Counted from the stretch's first letter, positions 55,147 to 64,000 are shown. The stretch is 64,000 nucleotides of DNA from Pseudomonadota bacterium (GCA_020161065.1 JAIUPH010000028.1:1-64000), one strand, 5' to 3'. Notes: generated by a model not told the origin, from the letters alone. Made by a program: numbers and translations.

Positions 55147-58100
55147 ATGACGGTTTCGCAATGCCGACTGACCTGGATCTCCCTGATGTGCGCCGTGGTG
55201 GCCGGCTGCGGCGGCGGTGGCGGCGGCGATAGCACCATCGCCGCGGCGCCGTCACCGGCGGGTGACGTGACACCGGCGCCGGTGCCGGCTCCGGCTCCGG
55301 CTCCGTCGCCTGCACCGGCTCCTGCGCCCGAGCCGGCACCGGCACCTTCGCCCGCACCAGCGCCTTCTCCTGCGCCAGCACCGTCACCTGCTCCTGCTCC
55401 TGCTCCTGCTCCGTCACCGGCGCCAGCACCAGCGCCCACGCCGGCGCCAGCGCCTGCACCAGCGCCCGCGCCGGCACCTGCGCCTTCGCCTGCACCAGCG
55501 CCTGCTCCTGCTCCCGCTCCTGCTCCCGCTCCTGCACCTGCACCTGCACCTGCACCTGCACCTGCTCCCGCGCCGGCGCCGGCGCCGGCACCCGCTCCCG
55601 CACCCGCGCCGGCACCTGCGCCAGCGCCAGCACCGGCACCCGCACCCGCCCCCCCGCCATCCCCGCTGTCCATCGCACTCACCACCGGCAACGCCGCCGG
55701 CGTCAGCCAGCAGGACCTGCTGACCGAACTCGGCGCCACGCTGACGCGCTACCAGCAATACGACGCCGAACGCAAGACCGTCTTCGGCCTGTCGGCCAGC
55801 GGCGCCGCGCAGGCCGGCACGCTCAGCGGCGTCGACTGGGACCCCAGCAACGACAGCATCGTGCTGATGCCCACCGACACCGCGCGCAACCACGTGCTGG
55901 TGGCCAGCAACTGGAAGTACGCCTGGGGCCAGGCCGGCAGCGGCAGGGCGCTGGCGGTGGCCGGCACCAGCGCCACGCGCGGCACGCGCTTCATCGCTTT
56001 CGGCGGCACGCCGTTCAACGGCAACTTCGACCCCGCCAACACGCGGCTCGGCGATCTCGTCAAGCGCAGCATCGCGTGGCTGACGCCGCGCAGCGGCGCC
56101 AGCAACTTCAAGGTGGTGATGGCGCAGCTGCCCAACCGCCAGACCGCCTACTGGTACCCGCACGAAGAGAACACGCGGGCCTGGCTGGCCACCACCTACG
56201 CCGGCATCACGCTCAACGGCGTGGCCGGCACCGGCGCGGCCAGCGGCGCCTGCAACGGCCCCAAGCTGGCGGGCTGCCTGGCCGCCGGGGCCGACCTGCT
56301 GATCGTCGGCCGCGACGAAACCGGCGCCGTGCCGGCCACGGTGCGCGCCAACGTGCAGGCGGCGCTGGATGCCGGCATCCCCGTGCTGTACTTCCACCAC
56401 TACCGCGAGGCCGGCGGCCTGGCCGCCCTGCTGCTGCAGGACTTCGGCATCGCCGCGGCCAGCAATGCCGATCTCGGCGCCGAAGGCTTGAAGGCCTACG
56501 ACCCGGCCAGCGCGCCGCTGTCGACCGGCACCATCCGCATCGCCGACGCCGTGAGCTTCGCGCAGCGCGTGGCCAACGGCACCGTCACCGACCGCGCGAC
56601 GCAGTTCGACGCGCAGGCCGCTTCGCTGCGCGACCAGTTGCGCCTGCTCGACGCCGCCAACGTGACGATGTTCGGCCGCGGCGGCTACGACGCCGAGAAG
56701 CTGCTCGTGCTGCTGGCCGACAAGCTGCGCCAGGGCGTGAGCTACCCGCTGGCCGATGCCAGCCCGGCCTTTTATCGCGCCCTGTTCAGCGACCGCGCGG
56801 TCTACATGAGCCGCGGCTACAGCAGCGTGGCGCAGAACCTGGGCGACTTCTCGGCGCAGTTCCCGGCGGGGCTGGCGACCGTGTCGCGCACCGTCGCCGC
56901 CACCATGCCGGCCAACCGCAGCCTGCAGTACGCCACCGGCCTGTACGCGCTGCCTGGACGAACCGTCACGCTGCGCCGCAACGACAACAGCGCGGTGGCG
57001 CTGACGGTGGGCCTGAACATGCTGCGCAACACCACGTTCTCGCAAGGCCAGTACGACCGCCCCGACCAGCTGGCCAGCGCGCGCGTGAGCATCGCCCCGG
57101 GCGCCACGGTGACGCTGACCAGCCCGCACGGCGGCCCGATCTTCCTGTTCGGTGCCCAGATTGCCGGGCAGCCGAGTGTCAACGTGACAGTGTCGGGCGT
57201 GAGCACGCACCCGATCCTGCGCAACCCCAACGACGCCGCCGAGGTGGCCGCCTTCAAGTCCGACCTCGACAACACGCTGGCCAACTGGGTCGTCATCAGC
57301 ACCGAGTACCTGATGGTGCATTCGCGGCTGGACCTGATGCGCCAGTCGCTGGCCGGCAACGTGCCGTATTCGGGCGGCCCGTCCACGCCGTACAACGGCA
57401 ACGTGCCGCTGTTCGCCAGCGACCTGTGGACCTACATGGCCAAGGACACCTACGAGCTGGCCGGCCTGAAATCGTCCAACGGCACCGACTTCGTGCTGCC
57501 CGCTTCGGTGCAGGCCTTCTGCGCCGCCAACGGCTGGGATTGCAGCAGCAACGTCCACCTGTACACGGGGCTGCAGCACGTGGTGGCCGACCGGCCGCTG
57601 TGCGGCGCCGCCTGCAGCGGCAACCCCTACGACCAGGGCTGGCCGCTCAAGCCGCTGGGCTGGGGCGAGTCGCACGAGATCGGGCACGGCCTGCAGCGCA
57701 GCCACTTCGACATCTACGACGGCGCATCGGGCGAGGTGTCGAACAACATCTTCCCGATGCACAAGATGGTGCACTACAGCAACGTCAACCAGCTCAGCAG
57801 CAGCGACGGCGACGCCAAGACCGCGTTCAACCTGCTGGTGGCCGCGCAAGGCACGGCCAACCCGACGCAGACCGTCTACGCCAACGTCTGGAACGACAAC
57901 ACCTACACCTTCTGGGAGGCGCGCATCCAGTGCTACCGCCAGATGGTGGAGTACGCGCGCTACTACAACAGCGGCTTCGTCGATGGCTGGGAACTGTTCA
58001 CCCTGCTGTATCTGATGGACCGCCAGATCGACGCGTCGCAGGCCACCTGGGCCGCGTCGGCGGCGAAGTTCGGCTTCGGCAACTATGCCGGCAGCTTCCC

Positions 58101-58347
58101 GTCGTCGATGCCCGGCAACGACTTCATGCTGATCGCGATGTCGCGCATCATCGGCCGCGACATGCGGCCGTTCTTCGACCTCTGGGGCATCACCTACTCG
58201 ACGGCGGCGGCCAACCAGGTGGCGGCCTTCAACACCGCGCCGGTGGCGCGGCTGTTCTTCCCGATGAAGAGCAAGGTCAGCCGCAATGCCGACATCGGCG
58301 CGCCGGTGCCGGTGGCGGCGGGCGCGGTGTATCCGGCGGGGTACTAG
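55147..58347 (+). CDS. secreted ImpA-type metalloprotease lipoprotein with Ala-Pro repeat linker
   Basis: About 1066 residues. The lipobox VVAGC near residue 21 is followed by a Gly run. A stalk of about 140 residues, almost only Ala-Pro with scattered Ser/Thr/Glu (55250-55660), comes next. The remainder is a large extracellular domain. The zinc site HEIGH is in GWGESHEIGHGLQRSHF near residue 840, followed by EVSNNIF. This matches the ImpA/IMPa (M88-like) family, which in Pseudomonas cleaves host mucin-like glycoproteins. Start options are ATG 55117, 55126 and 55147; I chose the one giving a clean lipoprotein signal. Its substrate here is unknown. Confidence 0.8.
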   Translation: MTVSQCRLTWISLMCAVVAGCGGGGGGDSTIAAAPSPAGDVTPAPVPAPAPAPSPAPAPAPEPAPAPSPAPAPSPAPAPSPAPAPAPAPSPAPAPAPTPAPAPAPAPAPAPAPSPAPAPAPAPAPAPAPAPAPAPAPAPAPAPAPAPAPAPAPAPAPAPAPAPAPAPAPPPSPLSIALTTGNAAGVSQQDLLTELGATLTRYQQYDAERKTVFGLSASGAAQAGTLSGVDWDPSNDSIVLMPTDTARNHVLVASNWKYAWGQAGSGRALAVAGTSATRGTRFIAFGGTPFNGNFDPANTRLGDLVKRSIAWLTPRSGASNFKVVMAQLPNRQTAYWYPHEENTRAWLATTYAGITLNGVAGTGAASGACNGPKLAGCLAAGADLLIVGRDETGAVPATVRANVQAALDAGIPVLYFHHYREAGGLAALLLQDFGIAAASNADLGAEGLKAYDPASAPLSTGTIRIADAVSFAQRVANGTVTDRATQFDAQAASLRDQLRLLDAANVTMFGRGGYDAEKLLVLLADKLRQGVSYPLADASPAFYRALFSDRAVYMSRGYSSVAQNLGDFSAQFPAGLATVSRTVAATMPANRSLQYATGLYALPGRTVTLRRNDNSAVALTVGLNMLRNTTFSQGQYDRPDQLASARVSIAPGATVTLTSPHGGPIFLFGAQIAGQPSVNVTVSGVSTHPILRNPNDAAEVAAFKSDLDNTLANWVVISTEYLMVHSRLDLMRQSLAGNVPYSGGPSTPYNGNVPLFASDLWTYMAKDTYELAGLKSSNGTDFVLPASVQAFCAANGWDCSSNVHLYTGLQHVVADRPLCGAACSGNPYDQGWPLKPLGWGESHEIGHGLQRSHFDIYDGASGEVSNNIFPMHKMVHYSNVNQLSSSDGDAKTAFNLLVAAQGTANPTQTVYANVWNDNTYTFWEARIQCYRQMVEYARYYNSGFVDGWELFTLLYLMDRQIDASQATWAASAAKFGFGNYAGSFPSSMPGNDFMLIAMSRIIGRDMRPFFDLWGITYSTAAANQVAAFNTAPVARLFFPMKSKVSRNADIGAPVPVAAGAVYPAGY

Positions 58348-58366
58348 AGCCGGAACGCGGCGGCGA

Positions 58367-60223
58367 TCATCGCTGCAGCGGCGTGAATCCGTCGGCGCTC
58401 CAGCGTTCGCTGCCGACGCCGTGGTGCGCGAAGAAGAGGCCCTGCGGGTCGTAGCGCTGCTTCACCGCCAGCAGCCGGTCGTAGTGCTCGCCCCAGAAGG
58501 CGCGCTGCCAGTCGCGCTGGAAATAGTCGCTCTCGGCGACGTAGGCGCCGCCGTCGGGCGCGACGCGGCGAACCTCGGCCATGCAGCGGCCGATCGCCGC
58601 CGCGTTGCTGCGCGCGGCAGCGAGGTCGGGTTCGTGCCCCGCCACGCCCGGGTAAGCCGGCTGCTGTTCGGCGCCGCTGATCAGCAGCGCGAACGCGTCC
58701 AGCACGGCGGGGTTCATCGCCGAATCGCGCGCCCCGGCCAGCGCCGCCGGCGGCGCGCCGGCCAGGCCTTTGTTGAGGTGCAACGAGACGCCGCGGTGCC
58801 GGGTGGCGGCGAACAGCGCGTCGCCCAGTGACGCGCGGCGTTCGTCGTCCAACAGGCGCCGCGGCAGCCAGGTCGACCCATAGCCGTGCAGCACCTGCCC
58901 GGCCTGCGCCTGGTCGCCGGGCCAGAACACGTTGCCCGGGGCGGCGCCCGGGCGGTCGTCCGCCGCGATGAAGCCCAATGCGCGCTTGAAGAACGTCGGC
59001 GACCAGAAGTCGCGCGCCGACGTCGAGACGAACTTCAAGGGCGAGAAGTCGACGCTCAAATCGGGCAACGCGCTCACGGCATCGAGAAACGGCTGCCACG
59101 CGGCGGCGGCCTGGCTGCGGCTCAGGCCTTGAAACACCATCGCGACGGCCAGCGTGTCGTCGCGGCGAAAGCGCAGTTGCTCGCCCCAGTGCGGCCCGAC
59201 GAGGGTGCGCGCGCAATGGTCGAGCGTGAGGCCGATCAGCCGTCGATAGGCGTCGGGCGTTTCCGCCCTGACCTTGAAGTTCACGGCGCCGAAAGGCTCG
59301 GGCAGCGGGTGCACCTTCAGCGTCAAGCGCGTGACGATGCCGAAGGCGCCGCCGCCGCCGCCTTTGAGTGCCCAGAACAGATCCGGGTTCTTGCGCGCAT
59401 TGGCGATGCGCAGCACGCCGTCAGCGGTCACGAGCTCGGCCTCGATCAGGTTGCCGGAGGCGGTGCCGAAGGCCTTCGAGAAACTGCCGAAGCCGCCGCT
59501 TTGCACCAGCCCGGCCACGCCCACGGTCATGCAGCCGCCGCCCTGCACATAACCACCGTTTCGAGTGGTCACGGCGTCGTAGACGTGCGCCCACAGCGCG
59601 CCGGCGCCGACGCTGACGGCGCGGTTCGGCGGCAGGTCTTCGCAGCCGCGGGCGACGAAGGCATCGTGCAGGTGGATGTCGGCCATCGCCCGGGTCCAGA
59701 CCAGCAGCGAGTCGGCCGCGTTCGACGTGCCCTGGTAGCTGTGGCCGCCGCCTTTGACGACCAGGCGCAGCCGGTGCTCGCGCGCGAAGTTCACGGCCGC
59801 GGCGACGTCCGACGCATCGCGCGCGGCCACGGCATGAACGCTGGGCCGCGAGGTCCAGGCGTCGACCCAGCCCAGGGTCTGCGTCAGCGCCACGTCGTCG
59901 CCGATGAAGTACGGGTTCTTCAGCGCCGCGAACAGGCGCGCGCAGTCGGGCGAAGGGCTCGCCGCGGCGCAGGCATCGAGCGGCGAGCGCACGTCGACGA
60001 ATGCGCCGCCGACCGCTTGCCGCAGCCGGCGCCACTCGTCGGCCGACGGCCAGGCGCTGTCGCCGGGTCGAACCCGGGGTTGCAACGCGGTCGGTGACGC
60101 TGGCGCTTCGAGCGCCCGCACGGGCGCGGCGACAGCCGACAAGACCGGCGCCGCCGCCAGTGCCAGCAAGCGTCGGCGTTCGAGGCCGCGGCGCTGCAAG
60201 GAAGTCGTTCGAGCGTTGTCCAT
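58367..60223 (-). CDS. secreted FAD-linked oxidase, BBE (berberine bridge enzyme)-like
   Basis: A 618-residue flavoenzyme. The N-terminal RRRLLALA signal (Tat-like, residues 14-38) precedes an FAD-binding (VAO/PCMH) domain. That domain has KGGGHSYQGTS (His for 8-alpha FAD linkage) near residue 160 and GGGCMTVGVAGLVQSGGFG (Cys for the second covalent bond) near residue 230. The C-terminal BBE motif is Y-x-RYDPQGLFFAHHGVGS. It probably oxidises alcohols or sugars in the periplasm or outside. The gene is convergent with the metalloprotease gene (19 nt gap). Confidence 0.87.
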   Translation of the reverse strand: MDNARTTSLQRRGLERRRLLALAAAPVLSAVAAPVRALEAPASPTALQPRVRPGDSAWPSADEWRRLRQAVGGAFVDVRSPLDACAAASPSPDCARLFAALKNPYFIGDDVALTQTLGWVDAWTSRPSVHAVAARDASDVAAAVNFAREHRLRLVVKGGGHSYQGTSNAADSLLVWTRAMADIHLHDAFVARGCEDLPPNRAVSVGAGALWAHVYDAVTTRNGGYVQGGGCMTVGVAGLVQSGGFGSFSKAFGTASGNLIEAELVTADGVLRIANARKNPDLFWALKGGGGGAFGIVTRLTLKVHPLPEPFGAVNFKVRAETPDAYRRLIGLTLDHCARTLVGPHWGEQLRFRRDDTLAVAMVFQGLSRSQAAAAWQPFLDAVSALPDLSVDFSPLKFVSTSARDFWSPTFFKRALGFIAADDRPGAAPGNVFWPGDQAQAGQVLHGYGSTWLPRRLLDDERRASLGDALFAATRHRGVSLHLNKGLAGAPPAALAGARDSAMNPAVLDAFALLISGAEQQPAYPGVAGHEPDLAAARSNAAAIGRCMAEVRRVAPDGGAYVAESDYFQRDWQRAFWGEHYDRLLAVKQRYDPQGLFFAHHGVGSERWSADGFTPLQR

Positions 60224-60316
60224 GGCGGCGCAGGGTAGGCCGGCACGGCAGCCGCCGCCAGCGCGGCGGGGCGAAGCGGGACCGGCGCGGGGCGAGCCGG
60301 GATCAGCGCAGCGCGT
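60217..60316. repeat. ~100-bp repeated leader, copy B
   Basis: Direct-repeat partner of 54935-55037. It includes the oxidase start codon and upstream leader and runs into the last codons of the LytTR regulator gene. Confidence 0.65.
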
Positions 60317-61007
60317 CGACCAAGGCGGCGCGATACGCGCGGCTGCAGCCGATGGTCGCGCCGTTGCTCAAGCGCACGCTGGCATCGCCCTTGGCCGTGG
60401 CGTCGACGCCGACGACGGCGCTCAAGGCCACCGCGCGGCTACGGTGGATGCGCACGAAGCCCGGCCCCAGGTCGGCCAGCAGGCCTTCCAGCGTGCGCCG
60501 CAGCAGGTGCTGGCGGTGGGCGGTGTGCACGTCCACGTAGTTGTCGGCGGCCTGCAGCCACAGCACGTCGGCGCGTGCGATCACCTGCACCTGGCCGCGC
60601 TCGACCACCACCAGCCGCTGCGCCGCCGGCCGCGGCGCGGCGCGGCGGTGCCGGCGCAGCCGCTGCAGCGCCTGCGCCAGCCGCGCCGGGTCCACCGGCT
60701 TGAGCAGGTAGTCGACGGCCGCCGCGTCGAAGGCCGGCACGGCGTAGTCGTCGAAGGCGGTGACGAAGACCACCGCCGGCCCGTCGTCGGGCAGCGACGC
60801 GGCCACGTCGAGCCCGCCGACCTCGGGCATCTGCACGTCCAGCAGCAGCGCGTCGGGCTGCAGGCGGGCGGCCAGCGCCAGCGCCTGCAGCCCGTCCTCG
60901 GCCTCGCCGACCACCTGCACGCCGGGTTCGGCGGCCAGCAGCCGCACCAGCCGCGCGCGCGCCGGCGGCTCGTCGTCGACGACCAGCAGGCGCAGCGGCT
61001 CAGCCAT
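60303..61007 (-). CDS. LytTR-family response regulator
   Basis: A 234-residue regulator. The receiver domain (about 6-120) has VVDDEPPAR, the phospho-Asp in LLDVQMPE, and KPVD. A LytTR DNA-binding domain follows (about 135-232), with WLQAADNYVDVHT and FVRIHRSRAVAL. The overlap with the kinase gene (ATGGCTGA, 61000-61007) indicates co-translation. It resembles the AlgR-type regulators of gamma- and betaproteobacteria. Confidence 0.93.
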   Translation of the reverse strand: MAEPLRLLVVDDEPPARARLVRLLAAEPGVQVVGEAEDGLQALALAARLQPDALLLDVQMPEVGGLDVAASLPDDGPAVVFVTAFDDYAVPAFDAAAVDYLLKPVDPARLAQALQRLRRHRRAAPRPAAQRLVVVERGQVQVIARADVLWLQAADNYVDVHTAHRQHLLRRTLEGLLADLGPGFVRIHRSRAVALSAVVGVDATAKGDASVRLSNGATIGCSRAYRAALVDALR

Positions 61008-62076
61008 CGGCGGGCAACTCCATGCGCGCGATGCAGCCGCCGCCGGGGCGCGGCTGCAGCGTCAGCCCGGCGCGCTCGCCGTGCAGCGCCTGCAGGCGTT
61101 CGCGCAGGTTGGCCAGCGCGACGCCGGGCGCGCCGTGATCGCGCGGGCCGTCGCCGTCGTCGCTGACCGACAGCGCGAGGCGACCGTGCTCGCGCTCGAC
61201 GGCGACCGTGATCGTCGTCAGCGCGCGCCGGCGTTCGACCGCGTGCACGAAGGCGTTTTCCAGCAGCGGCTGCAGCGACAGCGCCGGCACCGGCGGCGCG
61301 CCGGCCGCGTCCACCTGCCACAGCACCTGCACGCGCGCGGCGCCGTAGCGCTGCTGCATCAGCTCGGCGTAGTGGCGCGCCAGCGCCAGTTCGGCGGCCA
61401 GCGGGTGCACGGGCTGGCGCGTCACGTCGGTGGCGGCGCGCAGCAGCGCGCTCAGGCGCAGCAGCGCGGCGTCGGCGGCATCGGGGTCGCCGTGGATCAG
61501 CGAGGCGATGGTGTTCAGCGCGTTGAACAGGAAGTGCGGCTGCATCTGCTGCGTCAGCTGCGCCAGCCGGGCCTGGCTGGACAGCCGCTCCAGCTGCTCG
61601 CTGCGCAGCCGCTCGGCGGCCAGCGCGCGGAAGGCGCGCAGCGCGTACTGCACGCCGGCGAACAGCAGGTAGAAGATCGAGAACTTGGCGCCTTCGTAGA
61701 CCACCACCTGCGGCCAGGGCTGGTGCGCGTAGCCCAGCCCGAACGCGGCGCGCACGCCGTGGCGCAAGCCGTACAGCGCGCCGATGTAGACCAGCGCCAC
61801 CAGCGGCGTCCAGCGCAGCACGCGCCAGAACCACGCCGCCGGGCGCATCAGCCAGGCATCGTCGCGCGGGCTGCGGCGCCAGCGCCAGGCGGCCACGCCG
61901 CTGGCCACCAGCATCGCCGAGGCTTCGTAGAACAGCGGCCAGGGCCACAGCCGCTCGCCGGCGTACCAGCGGTCGAGCAGGCCCACCATCACCATCAGCG
62001 CGCAGAACACCAGCCAACCGGTCAGCAGGCGCGGGCCGATGGCCGCCGGGGCGGGAGGGTGCCTTGGCGCAGACAT
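61000..62076 (-). CDS. LytS/YehU-type sensor histidine kinase
   Basis: A 358-residue membrane kinase. About four hydrophobic segments lie in the N-terminal half. The His_kinase domain (phospho-acceptor in QMQPHFLFNALNTIASLI near residue 190) is followed by HATPase_c with QPLLENAFVHAVE and SDDGDGP. It is the partner of the overlapping LytTR regulator. The start ATG at 62076 is preferred over 62109, which adds a non-conserved leader. Signal unknown. Confidence 0.92.
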   Translation of the reverse strand: MSAPRHPPAPAAIGPRLLTGWLVFCALMVMVGLLDRWYAGERLWPWPLFYEASAMLVASGVAAWRWRRSPRDDAWLMRPAAWFWRVLRWTPLVALVYIGALYGLRHGVRAAFGLGYAHQPWPQVVVYEGAKFSIFYLLFAGVQYALRAFRALAAERLRSEQLERLSSQARLAQLTQQMQPHFLFNALNTIASLIHGDPDAADAALLRLSALLRAATDVTRQPVHPLAAELALARHYAELMQQRYGAARVQVLWQVDAAGAPPVPALSLQPLLENAFVHAVERRRALTTITVAVEREHGRLALSVSDDGDGPRDHGAPGVALANLRERLQALHGERAGLTLQPRPGGGCIARMELPADG

Positions 62077-62165
62077 GGGCGCGATGATGCCGCGCGTCAG
62101 CCTGTGCAAGGTCGGCGTGGCTAAGATGACCCGACCACCGCCGTCCCTGCAGGAGAGCCACCGCG

Positions 62166-63815
62166 ATGAGCATCTACGACCAGCACCTGGACCCGAACGC
62201 CGCCAACCACGTGGCGCTGTCGCCCGTCAGCTTCGTCGAGCGCAGCGCCGAAGTGTTCGGCGACCTGCCGGCCGTGGTGCACGGCGCGCGGCGCTACACC
62301 TGGGCCCAGGTGCGCGAGCGCTCGGCGCGGCTGGCCGCGGCCTTGCGCGCCCTCGGCGTCGGCCGCGGCCAAACGGTCAGCGTGATGCTGCCCAACACGC
62401 CGGAGATGGTGGAAGCGCACTACGCGGTGCCGGCGCTGGGCGCCGTGCTGAACACGCTGAACACGCGGCTCGACGCGCCGCTGCTGGCCTGGCAGATGAA
62501 CCACTGCGAGGCCGCGGTGCTGATCACCGACACCGAGTTCGCCGCGCTGATGAAGCCGGCCCTGCAGGCCTTGCGCACGGAGCATGGCCGCGAGCCGGTG
62601 GTGATCGACGTCTGCGACAGCGAATACGCCGGCCCCGGCGAACGCCTGGGCACCCACGAATACGAGGCGCTGCTGGCCGCGCACGCGCCGCTGGAAAAGC
62701 TGGAAGGCCCGGCCGACGAGTGGGACGCCATCGCCGTCAGCTACACCAGCGGCACCACCGGCGACCCCAAGGGCGTGGTCACGCACCACCGCGGCGCCTA
62801 CCTCAACGCCGTGTGCAACGCCGCCACCTGGACGATGCCGCACTTCCCGAAGTACCTGTGGACGCTGCCGATGTTCCACTGCAACGGCTGGTGCTTCCCA
62901 TGGACGGTGGCGATGCTGGGCGGCACCCACGTCTGCCTGCGCCGGGTGGAGGGCAAGGCCATCCTCGACGCCATGCGCGAGCACGGCGTCGACCACTACT
63001 GCGCCGCGCCCATCGTGCACAACCTGCTGATCAACGCGCCGGCCGAGCAGCGCGAGGGCATTACGCAGAAAGTGCGCGGCATGGTGGCCGGCGCGGCGCC
63101 GCCGGCGTCGATGATCGAAGGCATGGCCAAGCTCGGCATCGATATCACCCACGTCTACGGCCTGACCGAGGTCTACGGCCCCGCGTCCGTCGCCGTCAAG
63201 CGCGACGCCTGGGCGCAGCAAAGCCTGTCGGAGCAGACGCGCCTGAACGGCCGCCAGGGCGTGCGCTACATGCTGCAGGAAGGCATGACGGTGCTCGACC
63301 CCGAGACGCTGCAGCCGACGCCGGCCGACGGCCAGACCATGGGCGAGATCATGTTCCGCGGCAACATCGTGATGAAGGGCTACCTGAAGAACCCGCAGTC
63401 CACCGCCAAGGCCTTCGAAGGCGGCTGGTTCCACACCGGCGACCTGGGCGTGATGGAGGCCGACCGCTACGTGAAAATCAAGGACCGCAGCAAGGACGTG
63501 ATCATCAGCGGTGGCGAGAACATCAGCTCGATCGAGGTCGAGGACGCGCTGTACCGCCACCCCGCGGTGCTGGCCTGCGCCGTGGTCGCGCGGCCCGACC
63601 CCAAGTGGGGCGAGACGCCGGTGGCCTACGTCGAGACCAAGGCCGACGCCACGGTGACGGCGGCCGAGCTCATCGCGCACTGCAAGTCGCTGCTGGCCGG
63701 CTACAAGGTGCCCAAGGAGATCCGCTTCGAGCCGATCCCGAAGACCAGCACCGGCAAGATCCAGAAGTTCGAACTGCGCAACCGCGCGCGCTCGACCGGC
63801 GCGATCGACGTCTGA
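62166..63815 (+). CDS. acyl-CoA synthetase (AMP-dependent; DmdB-like medium-chain or methylmercaptopropionate ligase)
   Basis: A 549-residue adenylate-forming enzyme. The AMP-binding P-loop motif is YTSGTTGDPKG, with VYGLTEVYGP, HTGDLGVM, KDRSKDVIISGGENIS and the catalytic Lys in KTSTGKIQKFELR near the C-terminus. It activates a short- to medium-chain or aromatic carboxylic acid with CoA. The 3-methylmercaptopropionate ligase group is one close possibility. Substrate cannot be read from sequence. An AGGAGA sequence lies 10 nt before the ATG. Confidence 0.88.
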   Translation: MSIYDQHLDPNAANHVALSPVSFVERSAEVFGDLPAVVHGARRYTWAQVRERSARLAAALRALGVGRGQTVSVMLPNTPEMVEAHYAVPALGAVLNTLNTRLDAPLLAWQMNHCEAAVLITDTEFAALMKPALQALRTEHGREPVVIDVCDSEYAGPGERLGTHEYEALLAAHAPLEKLEGPADEWDAIAVSYTSGTTGDPKGVVTHHRGAYLNAVCNAATWTMPHFPKYLWTLPMFHCNGWCFPWTVAMLGGTHVCLRRVEGKAILDAMREHGVDHYCAAPIVHNLLINAPAEQREGITQKVRGMVAGAAPPASMIEGMAKLGIDITHVYGLTEVYGPASVAVKRDAWAQQSLSEQTRLNGRQGVRYMLQEGMTVLDPETLQPTPADGQTMGEIMFRGNIVMKGYLKNPQSTAKAFEGGWFHTGDLGVMEADRYVKIKDRSKDVIISGGENISSIEVEDALYRHPAVLACAVVARPDPKWGETPVAYVETKADATVTAAELIAHCKSLLAGYKVPKEIRFEPIPKTSTGKIQKFELRNRARSTGAIDV

Positions 63816-63818
63816 ACG

Positions 63819-63839
63819 CCGGCGCCGGTCAGGCGCCGG
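63819..63839. terminator. convergent-gene hairpin
   Basis: CCGGCGCC-GGTCA-GGCGCCGG, a perfect 8-bp stem just after the synthetase stop and facing the isocitrate dehydrogenase 3' end. It probably serves both directions, although no T-run is present. A direct TTGATCACGCG duplication (63848-63868) follows. Confidence 0.55.
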
Positions 63840-63862
63840 GTCGGACGTTGATCACGCGTTGA

Positions 63863-64000
63863 TCACGCCCCCACGCCGGCCAGCAGCTTGTTGAAGGTGG
63901 CGCTGGGCCGCATGACCGCCTTCACCTTCTCGGCATCGGCCATGTAGTAGCCGCCGATGTCCACCGGCTTGCCCTGCACGGCGGCCAGCTCGGCGATGAT
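63863..64000 (-). CDS. icd: isocitrate dehydrogenase, NADP-dependent, monomeric type (C-terminal end, cut by window)
   Basis: The last 45 residues and stop codon lie in the window. GKPVDIGGYYMAD and MRPSATFNKLL are characteristic of the C-terminus of monomeric isocitrate dehydrogenases. The rest of the gene lies beyond position 64000. TCA at 63863-63865 is the stop. Confidence 0.85.
   Translation of the reverse strand: MIAELAAVQGKPVDIGGYYMADAEKVKAVMRPSATFNKLLAGVGA

Noticed and set aside
55250..55660. CRISPR-like or tandem repeat array
   Set aside because: The repetition is the coding DNA of an Ala-Pro stalk in one long frame, with no spacer-repeat structure.

Overview
The window is high-GC (roughly 70% by eye) bacterial chromosome. 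It most likely comes from a betaproteobacterium of the order Burkholderiales (Rubrivivax/Leptothrix/Ideonella-like). The reasons are polyhydroxyalkanoate genes (phasin, phaC, phaB), the assimilatory sulfate set cysI-DUF934-cysH-cobA, an FdxA/ferredoxin-NADP reductase pair, a pyruvate dehydrogenase operon whose E3 carries a lipoyl domain, a PEP-CTERM-like exported protein, and a monomeric isocitrate dehydrogenase at the right edge. No taxonomic marker is present, so the placement is an inference.

Layout. 1-1.3 kb: a tRNA-Asn with its own promoter and terminator, next to a tyrosine-recombinase gene that has lost its catalytic tyrosine. 1.3-3.7 kb: a TonB-dependent receptor behind a TPP riboswitch. 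3.8-5.2 kb: ferredoxin reductase and ferredoxin. 5.4-9.2 kb: sulfate assimilation operon. 9.2-17.3 kb: patatin lipoprotein, phasin with paired operator-like sites, then a tightly packed run of a deacetylase-like enzyme, thioesterase, Na+/H+ antiporter-like protein, 2-hydroxyacid dehydrogenase, RmuC and MFS transporter. 17.4-25.7 kb: a 1105-residue SARP/AAA/TPR regulator, a DUF4124-glutaredoxin, FolD, and a two-component pair. 25.9-32.7 kb: pyruvate dehydrogenase operon aceE-aceF-[proteasome-like Ntn hydrolase]-lpdA. 32.7-35.7 kb: Nudix, fumarylpyruvate-hydrolase-like and zeta-GST-like genes, PgeF, small membrane protein. 35.8-38.9 kb: phaC-phaB and a hypothetical gene.

38.9-44.7 kb is accessory DNA. 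It holds a truncated, frameshifted integron integrase with a LexA-type box at its start, a repeat-rich putative attI region, cassette-like unknown genes with attC-like sites, one intact IS5-type element, a PEP-CTERM-like protein and a CPBP protease. Base composition is visibly lower in GC here.

44.8-51 kb: glycine catabolism operon gcvT-gcvH-gcvP-sdaA behind a tandem glycine riboswitch. 51-53.8 kb: CoA-binding protein, MetY-type sulfhydrylase, dienoyl-CoA-reductase-like SDR. 53.8-62.1 kb: acyltransferase, a secreted Ala-Pro-rich ImpA-type metalloprotease, a BBE-type flavin oxidase and a LytTR/LytS-type two-component pair. A ~100-bp sequence is repeated at the two ends of the protease/oxidase segment. 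62.2-64 kb: acyl-CoA synthetase and the C-terminal end of isocitrate dehydrogenase.

Main points for a second look: (1) a proteasome/HslV-fold hydrolase with an apparent N-terminal Ser nucleophile, translationally coupled between E2 and E3 of pyruvate dehydrogenase; (2) a decayed integron whose integrase keeps an SOS box, with unknown cassette genes beside it; (3) TPP-riboswitch control of an outer-membrane receptor; (4) paired 14-bp operator-like sites around the phasin promoter.
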